Positions 47,176 to 58,351 of a stretch of DNA of 64,000 nucleotides are shown piece by piece (within the stretch, counting starts at the first letter, position 1; each line of letters opens with the position of its first letter). Under the pieces are notes generated by a model that saw only the letters and a list, made by a program, of their open reading frames with translations, was not told the DNA's origin and ran no database searches. Made by a program: the position numbers and the translations under genes. Source of the DNA: Gentiana macrophylla (taxonomy: Eukaryota; Streptophyta; Magnoliopsida; Gentianales; Gentianaceae); NCBI GenBank assembly GCA_026214975.1, contig JAOBSW010001129.1, positions 1-64,000 on the forward strand, in the 5' to 3' direction.

Positions 47176-49050
47176 TTATTTTAAGAACTTGGTGTACTCA
47201 GGCATCTCAGCAAGTGCTTCAACTAAAGGTATATTGATGTGTAGCTTTCTGAAGATATCAATGAACTTCTTATACCTCTTGTCATCAACCTTAGGCTTAG
47301 ATTTGCGTGGAGGATAAGGTAAGGTTGAAGGATCGACATCAGTGAAAATAGGATATTTATTATTGTAAAGCTCAACTCTAGGGCCAGCAGGTTCCTTATA
47401 GGTTTCTTGTTCCTGTAAGGTTCCAGAGGCATTTGCTTCCATGCTTGGCTCACCATCCTTACTTTCTACGGTTTTCTCTTTCTCTTTTAAAGATGGTGGA
47501 GTTACTTCTTTCCCACTTCTAGTCATGATCGCATTCAAATCCTTAGGATTTTTATCAGTGTTGCTTGGCAATCCTCCAGGAGGTCTAGTTGAGACTTGCT
47601 CAGCTAATTGTCCTATTTGGTGAGTGAGATTTTGGACTATGGCTTCTTGATTGGTCACCTTAGCATCGTTCTTCTGACAATATTGGCTAAAGTTAGTGGC
47701 TAACTCAGCCATAGATTTTGAAAGTTGTCCCATGTTGTCAGTAACGACATTACTCATTTTTTCTATCGCAGCTTCCTAACCAAAAGTTTTAGTTTGTTGG
47801 GGTACATAAGCAGTAGGCGGTTTAGGCCCATCTCCTCCATTAGGGTTACTATATCGGAATCCAGGATGGTTATGATTAGGCTTATATCCTCCCCATTGAT
47901 TTCCTTGTCTCCCAGTATAATTGGCTTCTTCAGTACCGGCATTCTCATTTTGATGAATCACTTCGATTCCAGTCCCATTCTCTACTCTTGCCATCCTCTC
48001 TTGCATTCCATCTACCTTATTGTTGATAACAGACAGTTGTTCTAAGATTTTGGTAGATGCACTATCCTCAAATATATCAGCGGCCATCTTCACAGTAGCT
48101 ATGTCATTGCCTCCCCATTGACTATTCATCGCTATTTGCTCTATCTTTCCTTGTGCCTCCTTAGGAAATAAAAGAACAAACGCTCTATTGCTAGAGGCGT
48201 CTACCCTAATTTTCTCAGTATCTCTCAATCCATGGTAAAAAGTTTGCATTAAAAGCCAAAGAGAGATATCATGATGAGGACAACTTCTCATAGATTCCTT
48301 AAAATGCTCCCAAGCTTGATCAAAACTCTCCCTAGTTTGTTGCTTAAATCCTAAGATGTCTTGGCGTAACTTAAAGGTTTTTCCTAAAGGAAAATACTTA
48401 TTCATGTATTTTTGCAACAATTGTTCCCAAGTAGTGATAGATCCAGCCTTTAAAGAAAGAAGCCATTGCTTAGCTTTATCTTTCAAAGTGAAAGGGAAAA
48501 GCTTAAGACGAATGTTGCCCTCCGGGATTAATTCTGGCTTCACAGTGCTAACGATTTCCAAGAAGTTCGTCACGTGAACACCAGGATCCTCATTTTTGAT
48601 TCCATGAAAAGTGGAATAGTTTGTCACCATTTGGATTACATTAGGTCTTGGGTGATAGACTTCCACATCATTTTGTGGTGCTACGATAGCGGGAATGAAT
48701 TGCTCAATAGTAGGCGTTGCATAACTTTGTAAAGTTCGCCTCGCGGCTTGGTTTCCATTATTAGCGATACGATTATTCATATTATTAAAATTATTGGCAT
48801 TATTAATAACTTCAGGATTAAGTACATGGTTCGGATTGTTCTGAATGCCTTTCATTTCTGCCTCAGATTCAGAATGCTCAGAATGATCGGTTGTATGTCC
48901 TTCTTCCGATTCGTGCTCGCTTTCCTCAAGATTTGGATCCTCTTCTCCCTGTTTAGCCAGTTCTCTAGCTAACTTCCTATTTCGCCTCGCAAATTTCTCT
49001 ATTTCAGGATAATATGGCTCAAGCGGTTCCTTCGATTTCCGAGTAGCGTA
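47176..49050 (-). pseudogene. Gag of element C
   Basis: Open from about 49050 (shared gtacgctac leader phrase, possibly a splice acceptor) through the Met at 48855 to 47776, then after one TAG to 47176. The N-terminus is Arg/Lys and acidic rich. The core has SYATPTIEQFIPAIV, TNYSTFHGIKNEDPGVH and WEHFKESMRSCPHHDI. The TAG sits where a Trp codon (TGG) is expected. No CCHC knuckle is visible. Gag would form the virus-like particle in which cDNA is made. The interval 49051-49407 is the noncoding leader. Confidence 0.85.
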
Positions 49051-49407
49051 CTATAAAATAATAAAAAACAATTAACAACTTAAAAGGCTAGGCCTTTAAC
49101 TAGACTAAATAATAAAAACGAAACTAAAACAGACTCTAAAAATTATGAAAAATATGAAAACACAAAAGCAGACCACGATGTAAAATGAAAGCGGAGGCGA
49201 AGTAAATGAATTTAAAAACAGGCTTGCTCCCAAATAACAGGAGTTCAGCGCGCAACGAGACCAGTGAAGTCTGGGAAACCGCCCCGATTTGTTTTACGAC
49301 ACTAACAGGTTAATTTTATGCTATGAAATTTAATTAAACAGACTCTATTCACAATATTTACGAATTTACTTTTAATAAAATAAACTATACTTGATTAATG
49401 ACACGAG

Positions 49408-49425
49408 TCCCCGGCAACGGTGCCA
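49408..49425 (-). promoter_or_regulatory. Primer binding site (tRNA-Asp), element C
   Basis: Plus strand tccccggcaacggtgcca, one mismatch to the tRNA-Asp 3' end. Six nucleotides (aaaaca) separate it from the LTR. Confidence 0.9.
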
Positions 49426-49431
49426 AAAACA

Positions 49432-50989
49432 TGATTGTCGGGTCAAGTAATAAAAATACTCGATACCTAAATAACACACTAGCAAGAGAACTAGGTTCAA
49501 TCGTAGTATAGTTAGATAGAGTCGAGGTCGATCCCACAGAGACTCGGCTTAAACGAAATATAACTTATCAAACTTAAAGCAAATTAGAGGCGGTCTACAA
49601 CCAACAAATAACGCAGAATTAAAATTGACACAATAGAAACACAAAACCAACAAAAGACACAACGACACTAAGACAGTTATTTTTATAGGTTTTATAAATA
49701 ATTGACAAACGGTATTGATAACGCTAGTAGAAATTACTCCCCCATGCTATGTAGATTGACGACGAGACAAAATAAGACATTCAAGATTAATTATTCTGAC
49801 TATGGGAGTCATCCCCTAAAATAGATCTAGCTCCGGATAGGCCATCTAGATCATCATGTCTCCATTACGTGACTTCACATTTTTAGTCTCCATATCATAT
49901 AACTTCTGACACAATTACGAAACTAGGGATGCCGGTATAAACCGTAACCTCATCTAAGCAACATTCCTATGGTTAGGCGTACTTCTTAGACACCGATTCA
50001 ATCTCTGTCCTAAGTAACAATCACTTTTTAGGTCTCATGTTAAATTACGATGACAAATAATTAAGTTGATCAAGTTTAATTACTCGTTTTAATTACAAAG
50101 CAGAGAACCTGACGTAGTCGAAGCCGTTCACAGACAAATCAAGAACATCACAGATCTTGCTACTAGCAAGCTCAGATCTGAACCAGATTTGCTCGTGAAA
50201 CATCTTTTACGTCTCAGATCTACATAAACATGGGTTCGTTAATTAACTACATCACAAAATCAATACACAAAACAACTACTCCATAACGAAATAAATTAGA
50301 TCTACGAATAAGGATTGCATAATTGAGTAGACATTACCCTCGTAGACGAGCGTGATTCCCACTCCTCGATAAGATCTCTAACCGGCGATTCTAACGACTC
50401 CGTAATGAAAGAACATAAATAAAAACTGAGAACTTTTATAAAAATGAAAATATTGTATAATGGCGTGTATTCTAAAGTATGGTAGAGTGTGTCTAATAAA
50501 ATTCATGGCTACTCATTTATATAGAGACTTAGACCGACTTAAAGATATATTTGAAAATCCGAAAACGCGTAGAGATAACTCCCGGTGATCTCCTGATTTT
50601 TGGACTCGCCTTCAATGAACCACCGGCTCATTTGCCAATGAGTTCAGCGATCTCGATTGGTTATTTGGCTTTCCTTGTTCCTTGCTCCACTTTTCGTGCT
50701 GCTTCGGTATTTATCTTCAATGCAATCCGATTATGCTTTAATTTCCTTTGAGATTTACTTCCTCCAATAATAGATATCTTCCGATTTACCGCAATCTATA
50801 AAATCAATATTTATTGCACACTAAATCATATTTAAATAATAAAAACAGACAAATACCAAATTATATCTTATAAATCACACAACACTAAATAATGAATATA
50901 AACATGTGATTCAATATAAAATATATATTATTAAGCTCGATTTAAGGTCAACGTTGATGACTTTTATGGGTATAATTTGACCGTCATCA
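49432..50989 (-). repeat. 5' LTR of element C
   Basis: Pairs with 40412-41964 and is followed by the CCGTC duplication at 50990-50994. TATA at about 50517-50526 and palindrome at 50627-50642. Confidence 0.95.
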
Positions 50990-50994
50990 CCGTC

Positions 50995-52640
50995 TAAAAA
51001 TACAATCAACACATCTTCTATATAGAGAAGGCTCATCCTAATAGTAATGCTTCAAGTTAGAAAAGAACTTCTTCTTCTGTTGGTAGCTCATCTCGGATGG
51101 CAAGACACCCCCAAATAGTTCATGAAGTCTGCATATCATGGGGAACTACCTATAGAAACGGCTAGAAGATGCTCATCCGGAAATGAATCATCTATAGGCA
51201 ACTCCTCATCAACTTCTTGATTCTCTTCTTGCTTCAACCTTGATAGTTGATCCGCCACAACATTTTCGGTACCCTTTTTATCCCGGATCTCAAGGTCAAA
51301 CTCCTGAAGTAACAATATCCATCTAATCAACCTCGGCTTTGCATCTTTCTTACTCATCAAGTATCGAATAGCCGCATGATCTGTATAAACAATCACTTTG
51401 GATCCAACTAGATATGACCTGAACTTTTCAAATGCGAAGACAACCGCCAATAGATCCTTCTCTATGGTGGCATAGTTGACTTGTGCGTCATCTAAGGTTC
51501 TACCTGCATAGTGTATGGCATAGGCTTTCTTGTCTTTTCTCTGACCCAAAACCGCCCAAACCGCATACTCACTAGCATCACACATAATTTCAAACGGTAA
51601 GTTCCAATCCGGTGCTTGCATTATTAGGGTTGAAATGAGTGCATCCTTTAACCTGTTAAAAGCCTCAAGACAGTCTGCATTGAATTCCAAAGCCACATCT
51701 TTTTGCAAGATATTAGTCAAAGGCTTTGATATTTTAGAAAAATCTTTAATGAAGTAGCGATAAAAGCCCGCGTGACCTAGGAAACTACGCACTCCCCTAA
51801 TCGAATTGGGTGGCGGCAATTTCTCAATCACCTCTATCTTAGCCTTATCAACCTCTATGCCTCTCTCGGATACCAAGTGTCCCAAAACAATTCCTTCACG
51901 TACCATAAAATGGCACTTCTCCCAATTCAATACAAGATTAACATCAGCACACCTTTGTAGTACTTTAGACAGGTTATCCAAGCATGACTCAAATGAAGTA
52001 CCATACACATAGAAATCATCCATAAAAAATTCCATGATATTCTCTATGTAATCAGAAAATATAGACATCATAGCACGTTGAAAGGTGGCGGGGCGTTGCA
52101 TAGACCAAAAGGCATGCGTCTATAGGCAAAAGTGCCATAAGGGCATGTAAATGTCGTTTTCTCTTGGTTGCTTGGATGTATGGGAATCTGAAAGAAACCC
52201 GAATAGCCATCCACGTAACAAAAAAATGAATGCTTTGCTAACCTCTCTAGTAGCTGGTCGATGAATGGGAGCAGGAAATGATCTTTACAGGTCGCTTTTT
52301 TTAGTTTTCTATAATAAATACACATACGCCAACCCGTTACCACCCATGAAGGGATTAGTTCATCGTTATCATTCTTCACTACCGTGATCCCTCCCTTTTT
52401 GTGGGACAAATTGAGTGGGTCTAACCCACTCGCTGTCAGAGACAGGGTATATTATACCCGCAGCTAGAAGCTTCAACACTTCCTTCTTCACCACCTCCTT
52501 CAAAGTGGGATTCAAGCATCTTTGGCCTTCAGTAGAAGGCCTATAATTGTCCTCAAGCAAAATCCTATGCATGCATATAGAGGGGTGGATTCCTCTGAGG
52601 TCATCAATGGAGTATCCGATCACTTTGCGGTGCCGTCTAA
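50995..52640 (-). pseudogene. Reverse transcriptase and RNase H of element B
   Basis: RT pieces: CYVDGYSGFFQIPIHPSNQEKT and [10 protein letters not shown] (52409-52068), then in another frame [16 protein letters not shown] and the catalytic FMDDFYVYG (52101 onward). RNase H follows in the same frame, with [34 protein letters not shown] and [13 protein letters not shown], ending near 51136. The frameshift is at about 52085-52100. The sequence clearly belongs to a different Athila subfamily from C (FYVYG against FSVFG). Element C separates it from its integrase. Confidence 0.85.
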
Positions 52641-53450
52641 GTAAAGAAAGTAACTGTTTAGTTTCTTCCTCATTTGGACTGGCACTTACAATGACCGGAT
52701 ATGTAGAATTTGTTCCAAGAAACTCATACCTTAGGTTTGATGGAAGTGGTTTTAGCTCTACCTTTGGGGCCCTATCCTCATCCTAAGATTGGGAATCAAC
52801 TTGAGCATCAAATTTCTCTTTCTCATCATCGAGAGGTGGAAGAACATCGTTTTCCTCATCTTGGCCCTTAATGGCCTTCTCATCGGTTTCTCCACCCTCT
52901 TGCTCGTCTTTATTCTCAAAAATTTCATCCAGTGGGTTCGTCAACCCTTCGATCACGGCCTCTCTTACTAAGGTGTTCTCAAGGTCAATCCTGCAACAAG
53001 TATTCTCAACAAAAAAGCAAGCAAGAGAATTAGGTAAATATAATATAACTTCATCATCACCTGCATTCAAAGTAAGCTTCCCGTTCTTGACATCAATAGT
53101 AGCCCCAATAGTGGCGAGGAACGGTCTACCAAGAAAAATAGGAATATGTCTATCCTCATCCATTTCAAGCACGACAAAATCTACTCGTACATAAACTTGC
53201 CAACTTTACGGGGAACATCCTCAAGAAAACCCACCAGATATTTTACGGAGCGATCTGCCAATTGCAAAGAGATGTTCATGGGCTTCAACTCACCAAGCTC
53301 ATATTTCTTACACATAGAATGTGGAATCAGACTGACACTAGCTCCAAGGTCACACAGAGCCTTATCTACAACCAAATTTCCAATCATAGATGGAATGGAG
53401 AAACTAATCCTTAAGTTTTGGAGGTAGCTTGTTTTGGAGGATATCACTAC
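52641..53450 (-). pseudogene. Aspartic protease of element B
   Basis: The active site reads ALCDLGASVSLIPHSMC near 53360, with MNISLQLADRSVKYLVG following. After a small frame change near 53180 it continues as IPIFLGRPFLATIGATIDVKNG (53172-52783). An acidic Glu/Asp-rich linker (about 52800-52950) leads toward RT. Confidence 0.8.
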
Positions 53451-53821
53451 ACTCCTGGGTCAAAGCTACCGTCTCATGATCCTCTAACTTCCTCTTATTG
53501 TACAGAATCTCTTTCAAAAACTTAGCATATGAGGGCATCTGTGTAAGGGCATCTGTGAATGGGACATTGATATAGAGCTTTTTTAGAAACTCCAAGAATT
53601 TCCCAAATTTCTTATCAAGCTTTGCTTTGGCCAATCTTTCTGGGAAAGGCACGGGTGGTTGATAAGGTGGAGGGGGAACATATTTAGGCTCCGGTTCTAG
53701 CTCTTTTTCTTGGGTGGCCTCTACCATAGGCTCGCTTACCTCGCCCTTTTTGCTCTCACTATTTACCATTTTAGGATCTTCCAACTCTTTTCCACTCCTC
53801 AACTTGACGGCTTGATATTGT
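53404..53821 (-). pseudogene. Gag C-terminus of element B, downstream of the solo LTR
   Basis: The phrase QAVKLRSGKELEDPK follows the solo LTR directly and continues the Gag cut at 55270. A Pro-rich stretch (YVPPPPYQPPVPFPERL) and the typical KFGKFLEFLKKLYINVPF block lead into protease. Confidence 0.8.
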
Positions 53822-55269
53822 TGATCGCGTGCAAAGCACTTACTAGCAATAGGACTAGGTCTATCATAACAAAGTACTGGCGAGTCAAGGTCGAATCCCA
53901 CATAGACTCGTAAGAACGTCTAATTATCAAGATTGAGTTGTCATAATAACGGTCTACGACCAACTAAATATATAGATAGTAGTACTGGTGCCTCAAACTA
54001 ACAAGATTTTGCAAGTTCAACGAAGCAAACTAGAGTTTCTAAGGTATTAGTTCAATTATGAGTAATTAGTTATTCCCCCCACACATGCATCAGTTCTCCC
54101 CATTGGTGAATTTATTCATTGTTCAGCTACGTTTACAACTCCTAACCTTATCTACTCCGACAATGGCAGTAGACAATCAATACGCAAGCTACCCTCCTTA
54201 ATTGGTCCGTAATAGCCCATACGCATTAAGAACTAGAGCTGCCGATATTGAGTGTTACCTCATACCGCAAACCCGCCTAGATATCTATGGACATTGACCA
54301 GCACGTTCCTAGGGTCCATTCTAGATAATGTCCTAATTAACACTTCACTTGCGGTCCTTCATGTTAATTTACGATAACATGCAAATAGTTGATCAGGCTA
54401 CTAACATGTAAATTAAATCTATCGATCAACATAGCTGGCGCCGATTATTATGAATTAGTAATTTACTAGGTATTTAGATCTAGCGATATAGACCGTCACA
54501 GATCTGAAGAACGCACCTACTATTTCATGATTTCTTCACCAACGAATCAGATCTATAACACATAGGGTAAATAAACTAACTACTACATAATTAAACTAAA
54601 TAAGCAATTAAAACATACTAGTCGAATATAACAACGATAGATCTATATCTTGGAAAAGACAAAAAATCATACCCTCGAAGACGAGCGTAGATCTCCTTCG
54701 GATCTCTCCCTATGCGGCGACTCCGTCGTCTCTCCGACCAGAACTCATAAAATAAAAAAAATAAAGAACAAAGAACTTTTATTGCATACTTTCCTTGAAT
54801 AATTTGAGTACATTGTGTTCTGAGGCGAAGCCTCTTATTTATAGCTATCTAAACTGACTTAGAATCATCTAGTTTGACCCCTCGTCCAAGAAAATGCGTT
54901 TCGGAAGATTCTGGACCCTCGTTAAGTCGGCACTGCCCCTCGGGTTACCAGGGGTACTTTTGTCTTTTTTCTTCAACCGACATAACTTGGATGCTTCTAG
55001 AAAACCCTAAGCCCATTCCTTTCATTTAGTCCACTCCATATTCGTCCATCATCCTTAGCCCAATATTTCGTATCCTGAAAATCATCAAATAATGCATGAA
55101 ATAATATCGAAACAGGGAAAATAAATGCTAAGTGCATATTTCTCGACTCACGAACCCGACATATGATATTCAACATAAATGGTTCATATTTATAGGCCGA
55201 AGCAACTATTTTTAGCTCATAATGGATAGAATATTGATGCCATAGGATAGACTATTTTAACCGTCATCA
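53822..55269 (-). mobile_element. Solo LTR of family 1 inside element B gag
   Basis: A 1448-bp copy of the family 1 LTR, starting TGATCGCGTGCAAAG and ending CCGTCATCA, without internal sequence. The flanks are attgt (53817-53821) and aatgc (55270-55274). Both differ by one base from attgc, which is also what the reading frame of gag requires, so this is a mutated 5-bp duplication. Confidence 0.9.
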
Positions 55270-56668
55270 AATGCTCCCTAGGATTTAGTTCGGGTTTGCT
55301 TGGCAGTATTCCAGGAGCACTAGTGGAAGCAGTTGCTTGTTGAGCAATTTTGTTTTCTAGCATCTTATTGTGTGCAGCTAAGCTATCCACCTTAGATGTT
55401 AGGGCCTTAATAATTAATTGGTTCTCCTCATTTTGCTTGGTTTGGTTCGTCATGAAGGTTTCAATCAAGCTTTCTAGCTTAGATTTTTGAGGAGATGGGT
55501 TGGGTGCCCTAGGTTGGAAGCCCGGAAGGTATTGCGATGTGGCATTCTGGTTGTTTCTATACGAGAAGTTTGGGTGATTTCTCCAACCAGGGTTATAGGT
55601 ATTCGAGAAAGGATCATTGATAGGCCTTGGGTTGAAAGTGTTGTAGGCATTAACTTGCTCATGAGACTGGGTAAGAAGCTGGCATTCTAGGGCCATATGT
55701 CCAATCAAACCACACACTTCACATGGTACTTCTGCATGACTCAAAGCACTCACATTCATTTTATCAAATTTGGAGCTAAGTGCGTCTACGTTAGCAGAAA
55801 GAAGAGTCAAAGTGTCTACTTCGTACTTACCTGGCTCTTTCTTTGATGTGCTAGGCATTCTGATTCCGGACCACATGGAACAGTTTGTTGCCATATCTTC
55901 AATGAGATTGTATGCATCATCAGGAAATTTGTTATGTAATGCACCTCCTGCCGCAGCATCTATATCCATTCTATCTTTATAATCCAGTCCATTGTAAAAG
56001 GTCTGCACCACTTGCCATTTCTCCAACCCATGGTGAGAACAGTTTCTCAGCATTTCTTTATACATCTCCCGAGTTTCATAAAGGGATTCATTGGATTGTG
56101 TGAAGCTTGTAATCTGATTCCGCATCTGAATTGTCTTACTGGGAGGTAAATACTTGGCTAAAAACGCTTGAGAGAGTTGGTCCCAAGTAGTCACTATGCC
56201 TGGTGGTATGGAATGGTACCAAGCCCTTGCCTTACCTCTCAAGAAGAACTTGAACAACATGGTTCGATTTTGTTCTGGGGTGTTGTTAATCACTTTGAGG
56301 GTGTCACAATATTCCAGGAAGACCTTTAGATGCAGATTAGGGTCTTCTATAGGTAATCCCCCAAATGAGTTTTGCTGAACCATCTGAATGAGTGCGGGCT
56401 TCAGTTCAAAGTTGTTTGCTGCTATAGTAGGCTACACAACTCCTGGCTGTAAACCCTGTGCAATAGGCATTGAGTAATCCTTTAAAGTTATGTTGTTGTT
56501 CTCAGCCATCTCTGTTTCAATTTTGGTTTCTTCTTGCTCAGATTCCAGCTTAAACAATCTTCTCCTCCTGTGAAAAGATCTCTCGATTTCTGGATCCAAC
56601 TCAAAGAGGTTTTCAGAAATATGAGTTATTCGCATAAACAAGAAGAGAGAAACAAAAAATGATAACAC
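55270..56668 (-). pseudogene. Gag of element B, N-terminal and central part
   Basis: A 388-codon frame (56383 onward) preceded by an open stretch to 56668, with one TAG at about 56431. The core is GKARAWYHSIPPGIVTTWDQL, then MRNQITSFTQ and MLRNCSHHGLEKWQ. A CCHC zinc knuckle CEVCGLIGHMALEC lies at about residues 215-228 of the 388-codon frame; Gag of family 1 and C lacks one. The protein ends abruptly at 55270, where the solo LTR is inserted. Confidence 0.85.
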
Positions 56669-56740
56669 TACCTGCTAACAATTAAAATAAAAATGTCTAG
56701 TCTAACAAAATTAACAACCGGCTCGATGTTGGCACTCAAG

Positions 56741-56758
56741 TCCCCGGCAACGGCGCCA
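56741..56758 (-). promoter_or_regulatory. Primer binding site (tRNA-Asp), element B
   Basis: Plus strand tccccggcaacggcgcca, an exact match to the 3' end of plant tRNA-Asp including CCA. The 7-nt spacer gaaaact (56759-56765) precedes the LTR, and the same 7 nt are found outside the other LTR at 32224-32230. Confidence 0.92.
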
Positions 56759-56765
56759 GAAAACT

Positions 56766-58204
56766 TGTTGTGTGATTTTCACTTTAATCACTAAATGCTA
56801 CCGCAAGCGCACAGCTTATCGAGTAGTACTTAGGATGTCAATCCCACAGGGACTTGGGACAATCACCGAATAGTTATCAATTTATATCAGCTAAACTAAT
56901 CAAATTTTGGTGTTTTCAATTATAAAATAACTAAGAACTAAGGTCCTATTTAAACTCAACACAAGTCCAAGAAATTACTAAAGATCAAGTTGGAAGAACT
57001 TCTATGATGTCGGATTACCAAGGTAACAAATATATGACTTTTACAATGACCTTTCCATTTACTGTGAATTTTTACTTATGTTGACGAATAATCAAAAGTG
57101 ATCAACAATATTCTTTCAAACTACTATTAATCGTTCCTAAATTAATATTAAATATGATTTCTCGCTCATTAAACTAATTTAGACCCATTAAAACATCATT
57201 ACTCATATTGCCACAAGAAATTTCAATTAACTTTCGCTCTCATGAATTTTCTTGATTGAAATTAGGGTTCTAACTTATCAATTAAACTTCACCTTTCAGT
57301 CCATCACCTAATTGATAATAAATTCTTCATATAAACCTATGGAAATTCATCTTTCGATCCATCAATCCATAAATTTTTTACGAAATAGCACACCAAAATC
57401 AATACAAAAGCATATCGATTCATAATAATAGCAAAAAACCAATCTTTAACTCATATATCAATTTTCCGGGCTCTCATAAACCTAGAAAATTAAATCTACT
57501 CATGCATAATCACAGAGATCACAAAAATCATGGATTTAGGCATTGTGAAACGTAAAAATAAAATAAAAGGAAGAAAATTAAGGGAAAGGAAATAGAATTG
57601 TCTCCCAAATTTTATAAAACCAAGAAATTCATGATCCGTTCTTCGTTCTTGATCCATAAGCAAAAATCTTGTTCTTCAAAATTTGAGAGAAAAAAATAGT
57701 AGATGATGGGGAAATGTAATTCATGCCTCCAATGTCCCATTGGCGTTGGAAAATTTTGGGTTTTTGTAAACTTGGGGAGAGATTAAGAGATAATTACAAA
57801 ATCTAGCAAATTTCCATAATTAAAATTGTGTAATTTATCTCCTAAAATAAAATTCCTTGAAAATAGGAAGATAATGGCTTGTCTTCTTTTATATTTGCTC
57901 TTCTTCATTCCATCTCCTTGAAATCCATTTCGTTGGCCTGCAGAAAATCTGAATAGTTTCCGCATTTTTTCACACCCTGTTCCATTTTTTCACACCTGGG
58001 TGTGATTCTTCATGCCCTTATGACTTTGACTCCTTTTTAGCCCATTTTCATCACATTTTATGCTCGGATTCATCATATCTATAAAATATCAAGGACACAG
58101 CAGTAATCTAGTCCAAAAGAGGCAATTTATCATACGAAAATCATGAAATAGGCATTAAAACAGGCCGAAACGATCCAAGAATAATCACATATGGTGGACT
58201 TATC
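56766..58204 (-). repeat. 5' LTR of element B
   Basis: Pairs with the split LTR 32231-35381. It ends ACTTATC where the partner has ACTTATCA. TATA-like cttttatatt is at about 57887-57896. Confidence 0.9.
57887..58012 (-). promoter_or_regulatory. Element B LTR TATA-like box and TCACACC palindrome
   Basis: The minus strand reads AATATAAAAG. About 93 bp upstream lies tcacacc tg ggtgtga (57990-58005), preceded by a half copy (tcacaccctg, about 57970). The other B LTR lacks this insert at the corresponding place (about 35180-35190). Confidence 0.4.
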
Positions 58205-58205
58205 T

Positions 58206-58351
58206 GTACCACATTTGTCCAATTCTATGCCACGCTCATAAATCTCTAAAGATTGGAACTGCTCAACCCCGTCTATCAAGGGGTTAGCATCTCCGTACAC
58301 ATATTGGTGACCACTTGGACAATGGGCGGTTCTGCTATGTTTAAGGGCCAT
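58206..58351 (-). pseudogene. Env-position ORF of element A, N-terminus
   Basis: Begins at an ATG at 58351. The phrase FQSLEIYERGIELDKCGT leads straight to the element B insertion site, and the protein continues at 32220. An acceptor-like tag lies just before the ATG, in keeping with spliced env-position messages of other Athila elements. Confidence 0.6.

Larger units (their letters stand above)
40412..50989 (-). mobile_element. Full-length Athila-lineage element C (10.6 kb), best preserved
   Basis: LTRs of 1553 and 1558 bp are flanked by a perfect duplication CCGTC (40407-40411 and 50990-50994). The PBS at 49408-49425 matches tRNA-Asp except for one base, and a polypurine tract (actactccccactt, 41965-41978) adjoins the 3' LTR. 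The LTRs differ by about 3% over the first 270 bp by eye, so this is probably the youngest full-length element here. Gag and pol are close to open. There is no env-position ORF. Confidence 0.95.
32224..58205 (-). mobile_element. Athila-lineage element B, with three nested insertions
   Basis: LTRs at 32231-35381 (interrupted) and 56766-58204. The PBS at 56741-56758 matches tRNA-Asp exactly. Minus-strand gag, protease, RT, RNase H, integrase and an ATHILA-type ORF are present. The insertion splits the env-position ORF of A: joining 58209 to 32220 restores codons across the site. The duplication appears to be only GTA (32221-32223 and 58206-58208), and the left end keeps gaaaact (32224-32230) outside the LTR. 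Confidence 0.85.

Noticed and set aside
56741..56758. tRNA-Asp gene
   Set aside because: Only the 18 nt of the 3' end are present, at the place of a retrotransposon primer binding site. There is no anticodon arm.
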